DNA from: Parasitella parasitica
Lineage: Eukaryota; Mucoromycota; Mucoromycetes; Mucorales; Mucoraceae
Assembly: GCA_025201805.1 (NCBI GenBank)
Contig: MU619316.1
Location: forward strand, 63,011-127,010
Direction of reading: 5' to 3'
Length of the DNA: 64,000 nucleotides
Both the position numbers and the translations under genes were made by a program. Positions 62,186 to 64,000 of this stretch are shown here, piece by piece. How positions within the stretch are numbered: position 1 is the first letter of the stretch; the number at the start of each line of letters is the position of its first letter. The notes under the pieces are model-generated. The model ran no database searches and was not told the origin of the DNA. It saw only the letters and a list, made by a program, of their open reading frames with translations.

Positions 62186-62411
62186 CTACATATCCTTGGT
62201 CAAAGACAAGTAATGCACTTGGCCAAATACACGTTCAATTTCATATTGTTTTGCGAATCGGCTGGCTTCATCAGCAAACATATGGCACCATTGACTGACA
62301 TGTGCTACAACAAGCTTGTTCATAAATTAGATTAGCTCGATTTAAGTTTTCCATGTCTACTGCGGAGAACTCTTTTTGTGTTGTGGATATGTAATGCTTT
62401 TTATCTGTTAT
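62186..62411 (-). CDS. Possible small gene or orphan exon
   Basis: A 45-codon minus-strand ORF (62323-62186) begins MNKLVVAHVSQWCHMFADEA and continues with RFAKQYEIERVFGQVHYLSL. Its composition is more protein-like than other short ORFs here. Immediately upstream a second open stretch (62411-62325, ITDKKHYISTTQKEFSAVDM) in another frame follows a good acceptor (CTGCAG). A small spliced gene or a relic is possible. I recognise no family. Confidence 0.3.
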
Positions 62412-63097
62412 CTGCAGTATTCAGAAATAAAAATTAGTGCTGATCTTCTTTTGTTAGCAAGAGCAAATACTTTTAGAAGTGTTGCACACTTGAATGTGAA
62501 AACCTGAACAGTGATGAATAATGATAATTTACATGATTCTGTAGATACGGTACATCGGTGTAAACGATTTACTTGTTATGGTCTCAAACTGATTTACAAT
62601 ATCTAATCTCACTCTTGTTAAGGTATTGAACAAAGAGCCCTTCAACTGCTGAAAACACTAGAAAACGTATTTTTTTCTTACTTGATAAACTTGTAAATAC
62701 TTATACTATTTATGGCTACCGAGCATCACAAATAAGCGTTTGAAATAATAATTGATATTAAGGATTTTAATAGAGTATCTAAAGTGATGGATGTTTTTTG
62801 ATTCAATTACCCAGAGACACTTCATCATGATAGATGGAATGAACCTTTTCTGATTCAAGGAACAGCCATCATATTAGAATGTGTGTACATGTTATCAATT
62901 TTTATCCAATGTCATTCAACAATGACACAATATATTGTAGTATATTACGAACAAGCTGTTGTTTTCTAGCTTTCCAAAAGCATACCGTTTCTTCCTAAAA
63001 AGGAATTTTCTTCTTGGAGTGTCAAAACAAATGACCCAAAACAATGCGTTATGAGATCAAACTGACCGAGAATTCTTCATCAAGGGGTGGCTCTGTT

Positions 63098-63109
63098 TGT
63101 ATATAAATA
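63098..63109 (+). promoter_or_regulatory. TATA box of the terminal coiled-coil gene
   Basis: GTATATAAATAC, about 70 bases upstream of the ATG at 63173. Confidence 0.6.
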
Positions 63110-63172
63110 CTTGGATGTATGATCTTCTCTTTCTTTTAATCACCTAAATTTTCCAACTCTCATCTATTTACA

Positions 63173-64000
63173 ATGACCGTCAACAAGCGTCCTTTACCGC
63201 CTACACCCACATCTCCCAGAGCCAAATATGCGTTTGTCAGTGACAACATGCAATCACTGCTTTTAGACACGAACATTGAGAACTTATCAGAAAGAGAAAG
63301 ACGATGGAATATTGATTTAAGCAATTGCCACAAAGCACTAGAGCAAAAAGAGGTATGTCAGTGCACCTCTCTTCCGTACACCCATATCTCAATTGTGGCC
63401 CCTATTTAGTCTATCATTAGTAATTTAAAAACGCTTGTAATGGAATGGAAAAAAAAGGCCATGGATTATGAAAACTCATATAAATGTATAAAGCAAAAAT
63501 TAGAAGGTCTGTAGATGGCAGGATTGCGTACAGTTTGCATTGACTAATACACTGCTGCATAGGCCGAGAGCAATTTTTGATAAAGCAACATCAAGCAGAA
63601 ATTGAGGCGATAACAAAATCACAAACCGATCAAGTTAATGAACACCTTGAATTGATATTAGAACTAGAAAAAGAGAACCGAGCATTGAAAGCCAAGCAAG
63701 AACGTCCACAACAAGAGATGCAACAATTGCTACCAAACTCTAACAGTCTAACTAACATTTACAAGAGTAGCACAACCCAATTGTGCAACGAAGCTCAGGT
63801 AAAACCCACTACACATTCAAAAAGTAACCAGCGTATGTATACTTATGTTCTACTTTAGATTGCAAATCAACTTGCTAGTGAGTCTGTTGTATGTAATAGA
63901 GATGATTCAGATTACTTAATACAAAGTATCAATGTAAGCATTTACTGTTATACAAACCACTTGAACAGATACTCATGAATAATAGGAAATGGTACATGCA
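63173..64000 (+). CDS. Coiled-coil protein, truncated by window end
   Basis: At least 200 aa, continuing past the window. Exons so far: 63173-63352, 63410-63506, 63563-63798, 63859-63933 and 63986 onward. The N-terminus is Pro-rich (KRPLPPTPTSPRAKYAF). A helical, heptad-rich region follows: ERRWNIDLSNCHKALEQKE, LKTLVMEWKKKAMDYENSY and HLELILELEKENRALK. The frame is kept across all junctions. Donor GTCTGT after exon 2 is weak but the frame needs it. The remainder is required to name the protein. Confidence 0.75.

Larger units (their letters stand above)
62033..63172. other. Mostly non-coding spacer
   Basis: About 1.1 kb. The only coding-like signal is the minus-strand segment at 62186-62411 (separate entry). 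A TATAAA at 63102-63107, with an AGGGG stress-element-like sequence about 20 bases upstream of it, lies before the next gene. Confidence 0.55.

Overview
This window is nuclear DNA from a filamentous fungus, most likely an early-diverging one of the Mucorales (Mucor/Parasitella type). The reasons are: AT-rich spacers; compact genes broken by many 50-80 nt GT-AG introns with CTAAC-like branch points; fungal cell-wall genes (FKS-type beta-1,3-glucan synthase, Rho1, an HR1-HR1-C2-C1-C1 Pkc1); two HSPA12-type Hsp70 relatives; and Tc1/mariner-type elements. The lineage is an inference. All exon-intron models were assembled by eye from splice signals, frame continuity and family motifs. Two assembly gaps (N runs) lie at 13851-14845 and 56075-56139.

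Layout. 0-12 kb: a broken lineage-type gene, a HIT nucleotide hydrolase, a putative mitochondrial protein, an acyl-CoA/4-coumarate-CoA ligase-like enzyme and a DHA2-type MFS exporter. 12-19 kb: RHO1 and POP4 tail to tail, a Tc1/mariner-like element with 69-bp terminal inverted repeats, then PKC1 on the minus strand. 19-24.6 kb: a gene-poor stretch holding a tRNA-Pro(AGG), a decayed Tc1-like transposase and another decayed coding region. 24.6-29.2 kb: two divergent HSPA12-like genes sharing a 400-bp promoter region. 29.4-36 kb: housekeeping genes DNAJC17/cwf23-like, TIF6 (eIF6), and RPL28 (uL15) divergent from RPS16 (uS9). 38-45 kb: a GPI-anchored wall protein, then FKS1. 46.8-52.3 kb: a kinesin-3 motor. 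53-60 kb: a Zn2Cys6 regulator, TVP23, a UBC4/5-type E2, a paraoxonase-like esterase and an NmrA-like protein. 61-64 kb: a FoP/CHTOP-like RNA-export protein and the start of a coiled-coil protein that runs off the window.

The most coherent functional theme is the cell wall. RHO1 (a regulatory GTPase), PKC1 (its effector kinase) and FKS1 (the glucan synthase Rho1 activates in yeasts) lie within about 33 kb, with a GPI-anchored wall protein next to FKS1. The other genes are ordinary translation, splicing, trafficking and redox functions. I saw no CRISPR array, rRNA gene, prophage or obvious multi-gene defence system. The most unusual signals are structural: initiator-codon-sized first exons in several genes, a GC-AG intron in the kinesin motor domain, 15- and 21-nt microexons, a 76-nt poly(A) tract against the FKS1 splice acceptor, and a 17-bp palindrome upstream of the MFS exporter.
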